Assembly: GCF_009363795.1 (NCBI RefSeq)
Contig: NZ_CP045420.1
Coordinates: 477,001 to 541,000, forward strand
Length of the DNA stretch: 64,000 bases
Source: Palleronia sp. THAF1
Lineage (GTDB): Bacteria > Pseudomonadota > Alphaproteobacteria > Rhodobacterales > Rhodobacteraceae
Direction: 5' to 3'
Shown here: positions 21,601-27,100 of the stretch, one piece after another
Numbering within the stretch: position 1 is the first letter of the stretch
Layout of the letters: every line of letters begins with the position of its first letter
Notes under the pieces: model-generated
Told to the model about the DNA's origin: nothing
The model's input: only the letters and a program-made list of their open reading frames with translations
The model's database searches: none
Program-made: the position numbers and the translations under genes

Positions 21601-24197
21601 CCGTCTCGGTGCCTGATTTGTTGTCGCCGGGCGACAGTGCCGTGTGGCAGGTCAGCTACGTCCTGACCCAAGCCGATATCGACGCGGGTGGCGTGCAGAA
21701 CAGTGCTGTCGTGCAGGCCCCGAACCTGGGCGCCGACGGCGGGACCGTCTCTGACTTGTCGGCTGACGACGATCCGCTCGACGGCGACACGACCGGAGAC
21801 CCGACGGTCCTGACCATCGGCACCGCCCCTGCGTTGGAAGTCATAAAGACCGCCACCACGGTCGGTGCGGCCGCCGGCGAGGATGTTGTGTGGCAGGTTT
21901 CGGTGCAGAACACCGGCAACGTGACGCTCACAAGCGTCGTACTGGCCGATACGTTGACCGATCTGGACGGCGTGGCCCAACCCGCGCCGACGCCGGTCTT
22001 CGTGTCCGCCGATGCAGGCTCTGGTCAGGGCACCCTGCAGCCGGGCGAGACGGCGATCTACTCTGTCACAGCGACCCTGACGCAGGATGTCGTGGATTCG
22101 GGTGGGTACATAAACGTGGCCACCGCGACGGCGACGACACCGGGTGGGGCGACACTTAGTGACCTTTCGGATGATGACGGGACGAATCCAAGCGACCCGA
22201 CCGTGACGCCCGTGGTGGCACTGCCTTCTCTGGCGGTCGTCAAGACGGCGGGTCAGACCGTGTCGCTCTTCCCAACGGTGCAGCAGACGCCGTTCACCAT
22301 AACGGTCGAGAATACAGGGAATGTCACCCAAACCGAACTGTCCGTCACCGATGATCTGGCCGCCTTCGCTGCACCAGGCACCCTCCTGGCCGCCGAGTAT
22401 CCGCCGGTCGTGACGGTCTCGGGCTTCGGCACCGGCGCAAATCCCGGCTTCGACGGCGCCAGCGACACTCAGCTTCTGGCACCCGGATCCACCTTGGCAC
22501 CGGGAGAGACGGCGACGATCACCATAGTTGCCACCTACACCTACGTGCCGGGCTCGGGCGCGCTCAGCAACGCGGTATCGGTGAACGCGCAAGAGCTGGT
22601 TGGGACAGAGGAAGACGCAACAGGCGTGAACCGGCCCGACGCGGATGGCGACGGTGTGCCGGACGACCTGGAAGGCAACGGCGACCGAGATGGCGACGGT
22701 ATCCCCGACGATCAGGACTATGACCCGACCGGCTATTTCTACTGCGAGGATGATGGCCGTCTCTTGACCGGCGGTCAGATCGCGGTCACGGGCAACGGCT
22801 TCACCCAGACAGGCGTTGGCACAAGCGGGCCGATCACGGTGGTGGCGGACGGATCGCTGGGCAATCACCAGTTCTTCACGACTCAACCGGGAACCTACCA
22901 GCTGGTGCTAACCTACCCGCCCGCGGGTCCGGCCTCTGCGGTTCGCACCAGTCTTGGAACGCTGGATGCAACGACACTTCTGCCGGCCAATCCCGCATCT
23001 TTGGGCTCGAACGAGCAGGGCAACACCGGCGTGCTGGCCGATTTCACGGCTCCGGCGAATCCGTTCTACACAGCGTTCACGGTAGAGGCGGGCGACCCGT
23101 TCATCCTGAACAACAACATCCCGGTCCAGTCCTGTGGCGCGGTGGCCGACGTTGTGGCTACCAAGGTCGTGGACCGCGAAACGGCGCGCCTGGGCGAGAC
23201 GGTCAACTACACGCTGACCTTCCGCAACGACACGCTGAACACCTATACCGGCGCCATCATCACCGACGTGTTGCCCGCCGGGTTCCTGTACACGCCCGGA
23301 TCGGGCGTGGTGAACGGCGTCGCGCAAGAGCCCGCGGTCAACGGCCGGGTGCTGAACTGGACGGTCGATCTGGCGCCGAGCCAGACAATCACGGTGACGC
23401 TTGCGGCCCGCATCTCGGCGCAAGGCGGCTATGGCACGTTCACCAACGAGACCTTCATCTCGAACGCGACGGGCCGCCGGCTGTCGAACGTCGCGACGGC
23501 GGATGTCCGGGTCGATCCGGACGCAGTCTTTGCCTGCTCGGACGTGATCGGGAAGGTCTTCGACGACAAGAACCGCAACGGCTATCAGGATGGTCCGGGC
23601 ACCATTGCCGAACCGATCTACCACGACGACTACATAGCGGAAGGCAAGGGTAGGCTGTCCCGTCCCGTCGAGCGTCCGGACGTGACCGAGCCGGGTATTC
23701 CGGGTGTGCGCCTCGTCGCGCCCGACGGCACGCTGATCACCACCGATAGCGCCGGTCGATACTCTGTGCCGTGTGCGACCTTGCCCCGTGATATCGGCTC
23801 CAACTTCATGCTGAAACTGGATGACCGCACCTTGCCCACCGGGTACCGCGTGACCACCGAAAACCCGCGCGTGGTGCGCCTGACGCCGGGCAAGATGGCG
23901 CGCCTGAACTTCGGGGCTGCGCTGGGCCGGGTCGTGGACATCGACCTGACGGCGCAGGCCTTCCAGCCGGGACAGGCCGCGCCGCTGGCGGGGCTGAGAC
24001 AGGCCGTCGACGGTCTGATCGCGCAGATTGCAGACACGCCCAGCGTACTGCGCCTGACCTATCAGCGGGCGGATGCCGAAGCCCCGCCGCTGGCCCGTGC
24101 CAGACTGGCCGAGGTCGAGGCGCTGATCCGGTCCAAGTGGCGCGGGCGTGGTAACTACACGCTCGATATCGAAAAAACCGTGACGAGAGGACGCTGA
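6642..24197 (+). CDS. Giant secreted Ig-like repeat protein (DUF11/DUF7507 repeats), 5,851 residues
   Basis: One unbroken reading frame of 17.6 kb. The GTG start is supported by a strong ribosome binding site (GAGGGGGGG, 6625-6633, 8 bases away). A signal peptide follows (MAKIGVALLVFASPAVATPF, cleavage near residue 28). Residues about 30-231 form an N-terminal domain with SLRINGFNVGNW and FNTGWFSSTNQALLDNIL. Residues 232 to about 5325 hold some 42 repeats of 110-140 residues, each with K-T, TYTFTVTNTGNVTLT, DP-L, C-...-C, YTVTQADIDAG and NTATAT elements. Next are an acidic DADGDGVPDDLE / DRDGDGIPDD stretch (thrombospondin type 3-like, calcium-binding candidate), a DUF11-like domain (TARLGETVNYTLTFRND) and a carboxypeptidase-regulatory/SdrD B-like domain (VIGKVFDDKNRNGYQDG). 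The C-terminal module ends TLDIEKTVTRGR. There is no LPXTG, no PEP-CTERM and no autotransporter barrel. I infer a fibrous surface adhesin, held or exported by the barrel protein encoded next. Confidence 0.9.
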   Translation: MASLQRLMARMAKIGVALLVFASPAVATPFTTTVPNTGLTLPDGYPEAGGVAIVLIGDNGNAYYQFSNPAGAFRGFQYNGDPARFRGNPFTINDPIGLDCGFSDCSEYFGGGIAEMYIRFSAYDGDTQTGGFDENDISLRINGFNVGNWSDRTTEITNNAGTQSFGFANGFGNNTFNTGWFSSTNQALLDNILATGQTITQVFDADPNDNYWDFRRGNNLANGDIQTVAPGYELEKSTPATDFTAPGETITYEYIVTNIGSVPIRQLSVQDDKIATVTCDKTVIQDTNPGGTPDFATCTASYITTQEDVDRGFVTNVAQANGVPDFGTLGVLTDTVTVDAPVAAPAIALTKLSSLAEFGVAGTTVPYSFEVENTGNVTLTNVQVIDDLLTGFACTIPSLAPGERDTTTCAGSYTVQQSDVDAFSANGTTLDNIATATGAAARGADPSDGDALSLPGSAPVIALDVVKSVTPDTVSAALDEVLYTVTVANTGTVTWPQAPEVTDPLLPLTCPGGSVVPGTSVDCTGTYAVPQEVFDAGAFDNTATATITVDGQTATGADTATVTPQRILSASFDKRLASDGATDFAAVGVALDYEYVVTNTGSVSVAAIGVDDDRIPDADITCPAGPLAPGASATCTATYLTTQADLNAGGVTNVADTTVSAADLADIVTASDTVTVPAVQSPELAVTKTAPATTPSDFAVGNTITYDFEVVNTGNVDLTTDLTGATTLTVEDDKIGTITCGPLPLAIGATLSCTGDYVLTAQDVQAGVVFNTAIATAGNVVSDQVSASVAPAGSPDISLAKTADLATVDTLSDTITYTFTVTNIGDTQIVDTQSVTIDDALLDSAAVCNQPPTLDPGDSFDCTGTRSGVTQAEFDLGSIDNTAVAEVTLNQNGQPVTVTSNTATASIPTTPNAAFTLDKSGPVTFSAVGEAVTYSFDLENTGNVTLTAIDVSDPLLAGLSCSFTDIAPSGTRTCSGTYIVTQADFDAGVVDNTATATAIPAQGNPQTQTDTHQVTRAGGVGTFVAALDKTADVTGYEAAGDVITYTLSATNEGTLTIPEITLTDALDPAFSCDINQLAPGASDSSCTFAYTVTQADIDAGAVDNTATLTSPQAPTVTDSITLPGPARTAAFTFDKTAAATFNAASETVDFTFTVRNTGNVTLTDVTITDTFFTPALSCTIPSLVPSAADSTTCAASYVTEQADVDRGQITNTADASATPPAGVTPPTALQSTAIVQGPARFPAVDIQKTADTAQFGAPTDTITYSFQVENTGNVTLTDLVLSDPSLSFTCPLLDLEPGDVATTCADGSPLQDSRATTQDDVDSGQVLNSAGVTGESAFAGTNVSDEDTLIVRGPDQTVSLTLAKSSPDGNDFSAVGQIVTYAFEVTNSSNITLSAPIEITDPLVPNATCPGGSLAPTASVTCTGTYSVTQADLDAGKIDNSATASITQSVVPSSPNAPSEQSFSTPAASATVQADQLPALTLVKRLKAGQSSSYAETGQARVFEYVVTNSGNVTTTAPITLTDDKIPGTLTCGAAGVAPGASVTCEQTYTTDQAALDDGSVTNTAIAETQFDGASVLSNSDTATLTAVQSPMLAIDKTFVSNSNGNSFNPGDELTYQMVVTNIGNVTIDGPFTVTDAVTAVDCGTPPVTLDPGGSFTCSATYTVKQSDFDLNVVVNVASATGSFDGEAVRAPEDEAIYPIDATPALDLVKSLVAGDGFSAVGDVITYRFTYENTGNVGLSEPILVNDDRIGQQVCRAAGAPVLASGDSGFCEYDYTVTQADLDADQVVNVATVETTYTVLGDSSIVLSGPDDVTAEGADSPAFTLDKTSSSTASPIGLGDVIDYTLTLTNTGNQTLSGAAIEDPLVGALICTIGANTASANAVLAPTEALVCTGSYTVTQADVDRGVVDNAATATASDPQGDAVPQVAAQDSVTLEPAAPSLTVEKSITSPVLGDNAFSAMDQEVSFVIAVTNTGNVTLDQAVITDDLPVIPAGCTVGPIAPGATDSSCAVVYTVTQEDIDRQFTVDGMLYGGFINTATAAATFADPDATQISVSDDVFAQGPLREPALSLVKSADRTAILTPGEVVEYSYQVANIGNVTLSQTPEVSDDKIGTFSCIGFPSAGLEPQGFYSCTATYTVTQADVDAGEVTNIATLTSAEVPDDATDTLTIPVTRAPAVTIVKTADRVVAAAGETVTYTYTVTNTGNVTLTDVTVADIQTSAAGQTPLTVGGDQLVTDAGEPGTATDTAGPGVWSRLGAGDVVSFTASYLVTQADIDAQITLSNTATVTADSPAGTTPPTNTDTLTVDPVAKAPSLDIRKTALTGALGTPPAPGEFVIFEIEVENTGNQSLSGVAPTDTLSDASGASLNLTQAPVLDRGDTDGNGVLDVGETFVFTVTYALEQGAIDAGGLSNDASVTANDPQGTAIEDDLPASVIVPLGQEPALSVVKAATLDDGGDGRADVGDTIAYTYTVSNDGNVTLFDVAVTETGFAGLGTVPTATVSTGGETLGQGPALDLAVGDSMTFVATYTLVQGDIDAGGVTNQATAAASDPDGDPVEDLSGTAADNDTPTVTPIGLDPSLTVTKASSLSLGADGVATVGDQITYTFTVANDGNTTLFGVGVTETNFGGTGPIPLPGYVAGGSDENGDGAIDAVPGAVLTFQATYPLTQADIDAGGIANQATAAATDPAGDPVSDLSGDTAADNDPTQTSIPQAPVLDLVKTAALNDGGDGTADAGDTVTYTFTVENTGNVSILDLTISDTAFSGTGGVTPVYASGGADLNGTGSIDVPVGGTAVFTATYTLTQDDVDAGNLTNSAEVTATDPQGNPVTDASEDENGNPTTTLPLPAVEALSVAKTVDTTGVSSPAVAGDIITFTITVQNDGNVSLATITLDDTFTRRDGAALALAPTFDSGDADGDSELDPTETWTYSASYALTQADIDAGGVSNTVSVTGDLPGGGSVTNDAPVPAEVFVAGAPAITVDKALGATAPVPFQAVDQVIPYTFTVTNTGNVTITAPIQIDDPLIAGQGSGPVVCDASPLAVNDTLICTGSYKVTQADLDAGQIDNQATGSVDQPVVPVAPGDPTVVSASDDTDTVTAMATQSPALTIAKVLADTAPPNVDSVGDILTYDYTLTNSGNVTLDGPLTVDDDKIGTGLSCGAGPLAPNGTATCSFDYTVTQLDLNAGEVTNVASGAAAFDGAPVPTAVDATVTVDVIQSPSLSIVKELVVPIPAIFQDGEVLHYSFTVENTGNLTITDVAIADSLVTGITCNAPLTPLDPDDVVVCSAQYTIQENDISLDSVTNVASVSGLDPQGGNVTSPQDNAIFPVDAAPALTLQKAVSPADATFAKVGDTLTYVFTVINTGGAAFTEDVVVNDPMLSGPVLCRDGAASGNFLVNQSVTCEGTYSVTQDDLDAGEIVNEAVANTLFAPASPNPINVFSPAATETVAGNATPALTLAKEIVAQPAGGAAVGDAITYRITATNTGNQTIGGVTISDPLLPSLSCTVGGQPAPANVSLAPAVGPAAGPGQALICEGSYTLTQADLDSQELVNTATASGADPAGTPVAIDPASATADLVDPAPLLVIQKDIVPAPAPGAPAFTAVGDLVQFRVTAQNAGNVTLDAISITDALPVSPAACQIATLAPAAQDASCLFSYTVTQADIDARNGTSPVTGGFTNDASATAQPRVPGSEPVTAEDDVFVPGPLRQPALSMTKTAQTQTVASAGTVVRYTYVLTNSGNVTLTDQPSVIDDKIANVDCAPIPAAGLPPSQTLTCTADYTITQDDIEAGGVTNIARAQSDEVLLPATPGPETATETVTATQTQGVTVAKTADATQDVVAGQTITYSYIVTNTGNLRINAITLDDRHTSASGTQTLDVGQEFLETDTAPAGDSTDAVVDGTWDVLAPGDAVLFTSTYTVTQADIDAEAPLTNTVILSATDGTGAPVTATDDESVQPAAPTPALTVLKTADTSALSDPVTAGEPVVFTITVENSGNQTLGAPSVTDTLRLADGTIVPLNQSPIFVGGDAGADSVFSVGELWTYRLTYILDQAAIDAGGLLNSATATALDPDGVPVSDTSDDGDPTDGDATPTPVILPSVPSIVGEKLLTPAAGTVGETLQFMIAATNDGNVTLTGVAVASDTLTRADGTLLALASGPTFLGADQGSGAGSLLPGETASYRATYVLTQADLDAGGVSNTATVTGTPPIGGPLTDVTDDGDDTDGNAVDDPTELVIPATPALTLVKQPGATAPGTFTAVDQIIPYDFIVTNTGNVTVTDQVNIVDPLIAAQGGAVTCPVLPDGLAPGAATTCTGSVAVTQADIDAGQIDNIATATAGDVVADQPGTATVLADQMPSLEIQKTAQTVAAQDFVVRASITYDYVLTNTGNVTLTDEPVLDDNLIPAADLTCDAFPADGIAPGATFACTGLYTVTATDVDLGSVTNVVSATSGDVDAPPVTETIPEGGVPLLDLTKTPATGASYAAVGDTIDYSFTVTNAGTRAFVRPVTVFDDRLGDVICFTPTTADPDFQPGESVTCTATDIVTQADLDAGTVVNSAFAETEFGADDTSIVSNVADAVVPAVAAPSIALEKSVTPLPVTQVGQVLTYTLSATNTGNQTLSGVLVTDDLLSAFSCSAPQLLPEATLNCSGTYTVTQADVDAGTVVNTAGVAAFAPNGDAVTGTASVTVDMPAPAPVLVLEKIATPSPFGAVGTSLTYILSLTNDGNVTLSNLSVTDPLAPAGFGCAIPALAPGQTDQSCTFALTVTQDLVDAGEITNTASATATTPGGVAVGADDTLVTPGPTQAPALEVTKIATSIGAAAGQVTTYQIFVENTGNVSLTNIIPVDQMQNLDGDTIALDAGLTFVSGDNGDGVLDVAEVWIYEGQRTLTQADVNAGGLINSVTATGQTPGGGTVQDVSDDGDDGDGNATSDPTIAAIPNAPALTVVKAITTPAVAVGETVVFTVTAENTGNTDLGSATIDDSMSRLDGTNLVPTVTPVSVPDLLSPGDSAVWQVSYVLTQADIDAGGVQNSAVVQAPNLGADGGTVSDLSADDDPLDGDTTGDPTVLTIGTAPALEVIKTATTVGAAAGEDVVWQVSVQNTGNVTLTSVVLADTLTDLDGVAQPAPTPVFVSADAGSGQGTLQPGETAIYSVTATLTQDVVDSGGYINVATATATTPGGATLSDLSDDDGTNPSDPTVTPVVALPSLAVVKTAGQTVSLFPTVQQTPFTITVENTGNVTQTELSVTDDLAAFAAPGTLLAAEYPPVVTVSGFGTGANPGFDGASDTQLLAPGSTLAPGETATITIVATYTYVPGSGALSNAVSVNAQELVGTEEDATGVNRPDADGDGVPDDLEGNGDRDGDGIPDDQDYDPTGYFYCEDDGRLLTGGQIAVTGNGFTQTGVGTSGPITVVADGSLGNHQFFTTQPGTYQLVLTYPPAGPASAVRTSLGTLDATTLLPANPASLGSNEQGNTGVLADFTAPANPFYTAFTVEAGDPFILNNNIPVQSCGAVADVVATKVVDRETARLGETVNYTLTFRNDTLNTYTGAIITDVLPAGFLYTPGSGVVNGVAQEPAVNGRVLNWTVDLAPSQTITVTLAARISAQGGYGTFTNETFISNATGRRLSNVATADVRVDPDAVFACSDVIGKVFDDKNRNGYQDGPGTIAEPIYHDDYIAEGKGRLSRPVERPDVTEPGIPGVRLVAPDGTLITTDSAGRYSVPCATLPRDIGSNFMLKLDDRTLPTGYRVTTENPRVVRLTPGKMARLNFGAALGRVVDIDLTAQAFQPGQAAPLAGLRQAVDGLIAQIADTPSVLRLTYQRADAEAPPLARARLAEVEALIRSKWRGRGNYTLDIEKTVTRGR
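8016..10709 (+). repeat. Higher-order repeat block 1 (units 3-10)
   Basis: First and least similar copy of the recurring subtype series. Unit 3 resembles units 11 and 24. Unit 4 (DDDRIPDADITC) resembles units 12 and 25. Unit 8 carries the APGASDSSC signature and the GPAR junction seen again in units 16 and 29 (GATDSSC, GPLR). Confidence 0.45.
10710..15563 (+). repeat. Higher-order repeat block 2 (units 11-23)
   Basis: Thirteen units. Landmark subtypes are unit 12 (TLTDDKIPGTLTC), unit 13 (ending APEDEAIYPIDAT), unit 16 (unusual spacer MLYGGF, ending DDVFAQGPLRE), unit 17 (VSDDKIGTFSC), unit 18 (long insert with GVWSRLGAGD), unit 19 (DTDGNGVLDVGE) and unit 23 (RRDGAALALAPTF). Each has a counterpart at the same relative order in block 3. 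Confidence 0.65.
15564..19334 (+). repeat. Higher-order repeat block 3 (units 24-33)
   Basis: Ten units that follow the order of block 2 with three units fewer (no counterparts of units 20-22). Unit 25 (TVDDDKIGTGLSC), unit 26 (ending SPQDNAIFPVDAA), unit 29 (spacer TSPVTGGF, ending DDVFVPGPLRQ), unit 30 (VIDDKIANVDC), unit 31 (GTWDVLAPGD) and unit 33 (TRADGTLLALASGPTF) match the landmark units of block 2. Confidence 0.65.
19335..22223 (+). repeat. Higher-order repeat block 4 (units 34-41)
   Basis: Unit 34 (GATAPGTFTAVDQIIPYDF) closely matches unit 24 (GATAPVPFQAVDQVIPYTF), the first unit of block 3. Units 35, 36, 37 and 38 then match 25, 27, 28 and 29. Units 39 and 40 match 32 and 33. The block is shorter and ends with the cysteine-free units before the C-terminal domains. 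Confidence 0.6.
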
Positions 24198-24198
24198 G

Positions 24199-27100
24199 AT
24201 GCGCATGTCCAAGACCCTTTTGGCGGCCAAGCTCTCTGTCTCGGTACTGGCCATGCCCGTCGCCGCGCAGGATCTGTCGTTCCCCGGTTTTGCGATTTCC
24301 GTCGACGGTCAGACCATCGCAGGGGATCCGCGAGTCGCCGTGTCAGTCCCGGCGCGACAGGCAGACGTGGACCTCGCAAAAGCCGATATCCGCGTTCAGT
24401 ACGACAGTCTCTATAATGAGCCGGCTCTGGCCCTGTTGGTGCTCGACGCGCCGCAGGTGCCGGTGCCGGGCGCGACCGTGCGGGTTGCCAGCCGACTGAA
24501 TTACCCGGCATTCGTGACCCGCGGTGAGCTTTTGATCTATTCGGTCGAGCGGGGCCGCCTGCGGCAGGTCGCGCGCCGACCGCTCACTCCGGGAGGAGAG
24601 GCGTCTTTCGTCATCCCGCAGGGCGAAGAGGTGTTGCTGACCCACCGCGTCTTCGATGCCGAAGGCCGCTACGATGAAACCGCGCCGGTCACAATATTCA
24701 CCACAGAGGCCGCCGACGGTGGTCGCGCCGACGGCACCCCCGCAACGGCCACCGTCGCCTCCCCCCCGATCCGCCGCCGCATCCCCCTGCGGGGCGGCAC
24801 CGTCACCGTGTCCGGCTCTGACGTGCGCGATGGCGCGACCGTGTCGGTTCTTGGCGAAACGGTGGTCCCCGACGCCGACGGCACGTTCGTCGTGCAGCGT
24901 ATTCTGCCGCCCGGTGAATTGCCGGTCGCGGTGCAGGTCAATGGCGCCGGAGAGGACACGGATATCGAGCGGTTCGTGACGATCCCGCGCGCGGAATGGT
25001 TCTACACCGCCATCGCTGACCTGACCTTCGGCAAACGCTTCGACCCCGGCGTGACCGCCGCGGGTGTGCAAGTGGACGATACCTACAGCTACGGACGCCT
25101 GGCCGGTTTCGCCAAGGGACGGCTGGCTTCGGGATGGGAGGTCACGACCCGCTTCGACAGTGGCGAGGAAGAGTTCGACGAGATATTCGACGGTCGCGAC
25201 AACCAGGACGTGGCCGCGATCTTGGATCGGCTGGACTACGACGAAGTCGGCTACTCCGAGTTCGGCGATGACAGCGTGATCGAAGACGGCGCGCCATCGC
25301 GAGGCAAATTCTTCGGTCGTATCGAGCGCGATGGCAACCACCTGATGTGGGGCGATTTCGAAGCCGGGCTGGGTGACAACCGGCTGCTGCGCAACACGCG
25401 CACGCTCTATGGCGCGCAGGGCGTCTACCGCTCTGCCGACACCACCGAGAACGGAGACGCCCGCCTCAGCGTCGAGGCCTACGCCGCCCAACCCGACCGC
25501 CTGCCGGGTCGCGACATCTTCCGCGGCACCGGCGGGTCTTTATACTTCCTGCGCCAGCAAGACATCTCTGTCGGGTCCGAAACGATCTCTATCGAGATCC
25601 GTGATGCCGAGACCGGACGCCTGATCTCGACCCGTCGGCTGGTCGAGGGGCGCGACTACGACGTGAACTATATCCAGGGCGTCATCATCCTGTCCCGCCC
25701 GCTTCAGGGGTCGGTCGATGATATCGACCTGATCGACCAGCCGGGTGCCGAATATACCGCCAATCTGGTTGCGCAGTATGAGTTCACGCCCACTGCCGGA
25801 AACATCCAGGATTTCGCCTACGGCGCCCGCGTCGAAGGCTGGGTAGCGGACGATCTGCGACTGGGCCTGACCGGCATGGTCGAGAATACCGGCACTGCCG
25901 ATCAGACCGCCACCGGAGCCGATCTTCTGTGGCAGATTGGCGAGCAGAGCGCGCTGCGGCTGGATTATGCGCGCACCGATGGGCCGGGATTCGGCGCGTC
26001 TGTGTCGCAAACGGGTGGTCTTGGCTTCACAGATATCGCGCCGGTCGTTGGCTCGGGACATGCGGTGCAGGCGGATGTCTCGCTTGATTTCGCCGATCTG
26101 GGCCTTGCCGCGCCGGGCCGGTTCGACGCGTTCTACCAGGAGCGGACGGCTGGCTTCTCCACGCTCGACCAGCAGATCACGGTGGATGAACGCAGCTCCG
26201 GTCTGGCCGTCGAGATGGAGCCGTCGGACGCGCTGCGCTGGCGGGTGTATTACGAGCAGTTCCGCGACGATGCCGGACGCCGTATCGACGAAGGCGGAGC
26301 CGAGATCGGGATCGCGCTGAACGACCGCATCGCTTTGGCCTTCGGAGTCGAGCATGTGGACAAGCAATCGCCCACTGCCGCGGCCAATGATACCGGGCGT
26401 CGCACGGATGTCGCCGCGCGTGTCACCGTCACTCCCAGTGAGCGGCTGTCCTACTACGGCTTTGCCCAAGGCACCGTGGACCACAGTGGTGGGCTGGAAC
26501 GCAACAACCGCATCGGCGTCGGCGCGAATTGGGCCGTCGCGCAGAATTGGCGGCTGGAGGCAGAGGTGTCGGGTGGCAATCAGGGCGCCGGCGGCGAGCT
26601 GTTGGCCTCTTACGCCAACGATGCGGGCACCACTGCCTATGCGGGCTATCGGCTGGAGCCTGGGCGCGAGCTAAACGGCATCACACTCAGCGGTCGGGAT
26701 CGTGGACAGTTCGTTATCGGCGGCACGCGCAAGCTGACCGATTACCTGGGCATCCGCGCCGAAAACACGGTGGACCTGTTCGGAGATTATCGTTCCGTTG
26801 CGAATCTTTACGGCGTCGACTGGGACGCGACCGAGGCCCTGCGCTTCGATGCCACCGCAGAAATCGGGCGCATCACCGACCGGGTGACCGGCGACATCGA
26901 CCGTACCGCGTTCTCATTGGGCGTGGCGTATGACAGGGGCGACGACCTGACCGCCCGCGCCCGGCTGGAGCTGCGCCGCGACCGGGGCGAAGACCTTGGC
27001 GTGTCGCAGGATCAGGACGCCGTTCTGGTGACGGCGGACGTGGCGTGGAAGATCGACGACGCCCGCCGCCTCAGCTTCGGCGCGGAATATGCCGATATCG

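Larger units (their letters stand above)
7335..22635 (+). repeat. Array of about 42 tandem Ig-like coding repeats
   Basis: Counting the recurrent pattern P-[AS]-L-x-[VL]-x-K ... TNTGNVTLT ... YTVTQADIDAG ... NTATA gives about 42 units of roughly 330-420 bp. Units 1-17, 24-30 and 34-38 each have two cysteines at fixed positions (for example LSC and TCTGTY). Units 18-23, 31-33 and 39-42 have none and carry a longer insert instead. Neighbouring units are divergent at DNA level, so the array is old or under diversifying change and not recently expanded. Confidence 0.85.

Noticed and set aside
7335-22635. Repeat array as a CRISPR or non-coding satellite
   Set aside because: The periodicity is in an open, signal-peptide-bearing frame, units are divergent in DNA and similar in protein, and spacing is 330-420 bp.
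18915-22886. A 1,323-codon open frame on the minus strand, antisense to the giant gene
   Set aside because: Its product is rich in Arg, His and Gly with no recognisable domain, and it is exactly what antisense reading of GC-rich repetitive Thr/Val/Asp/Ala codons produces. Similar but shorter antisense frames occur along the whole array.
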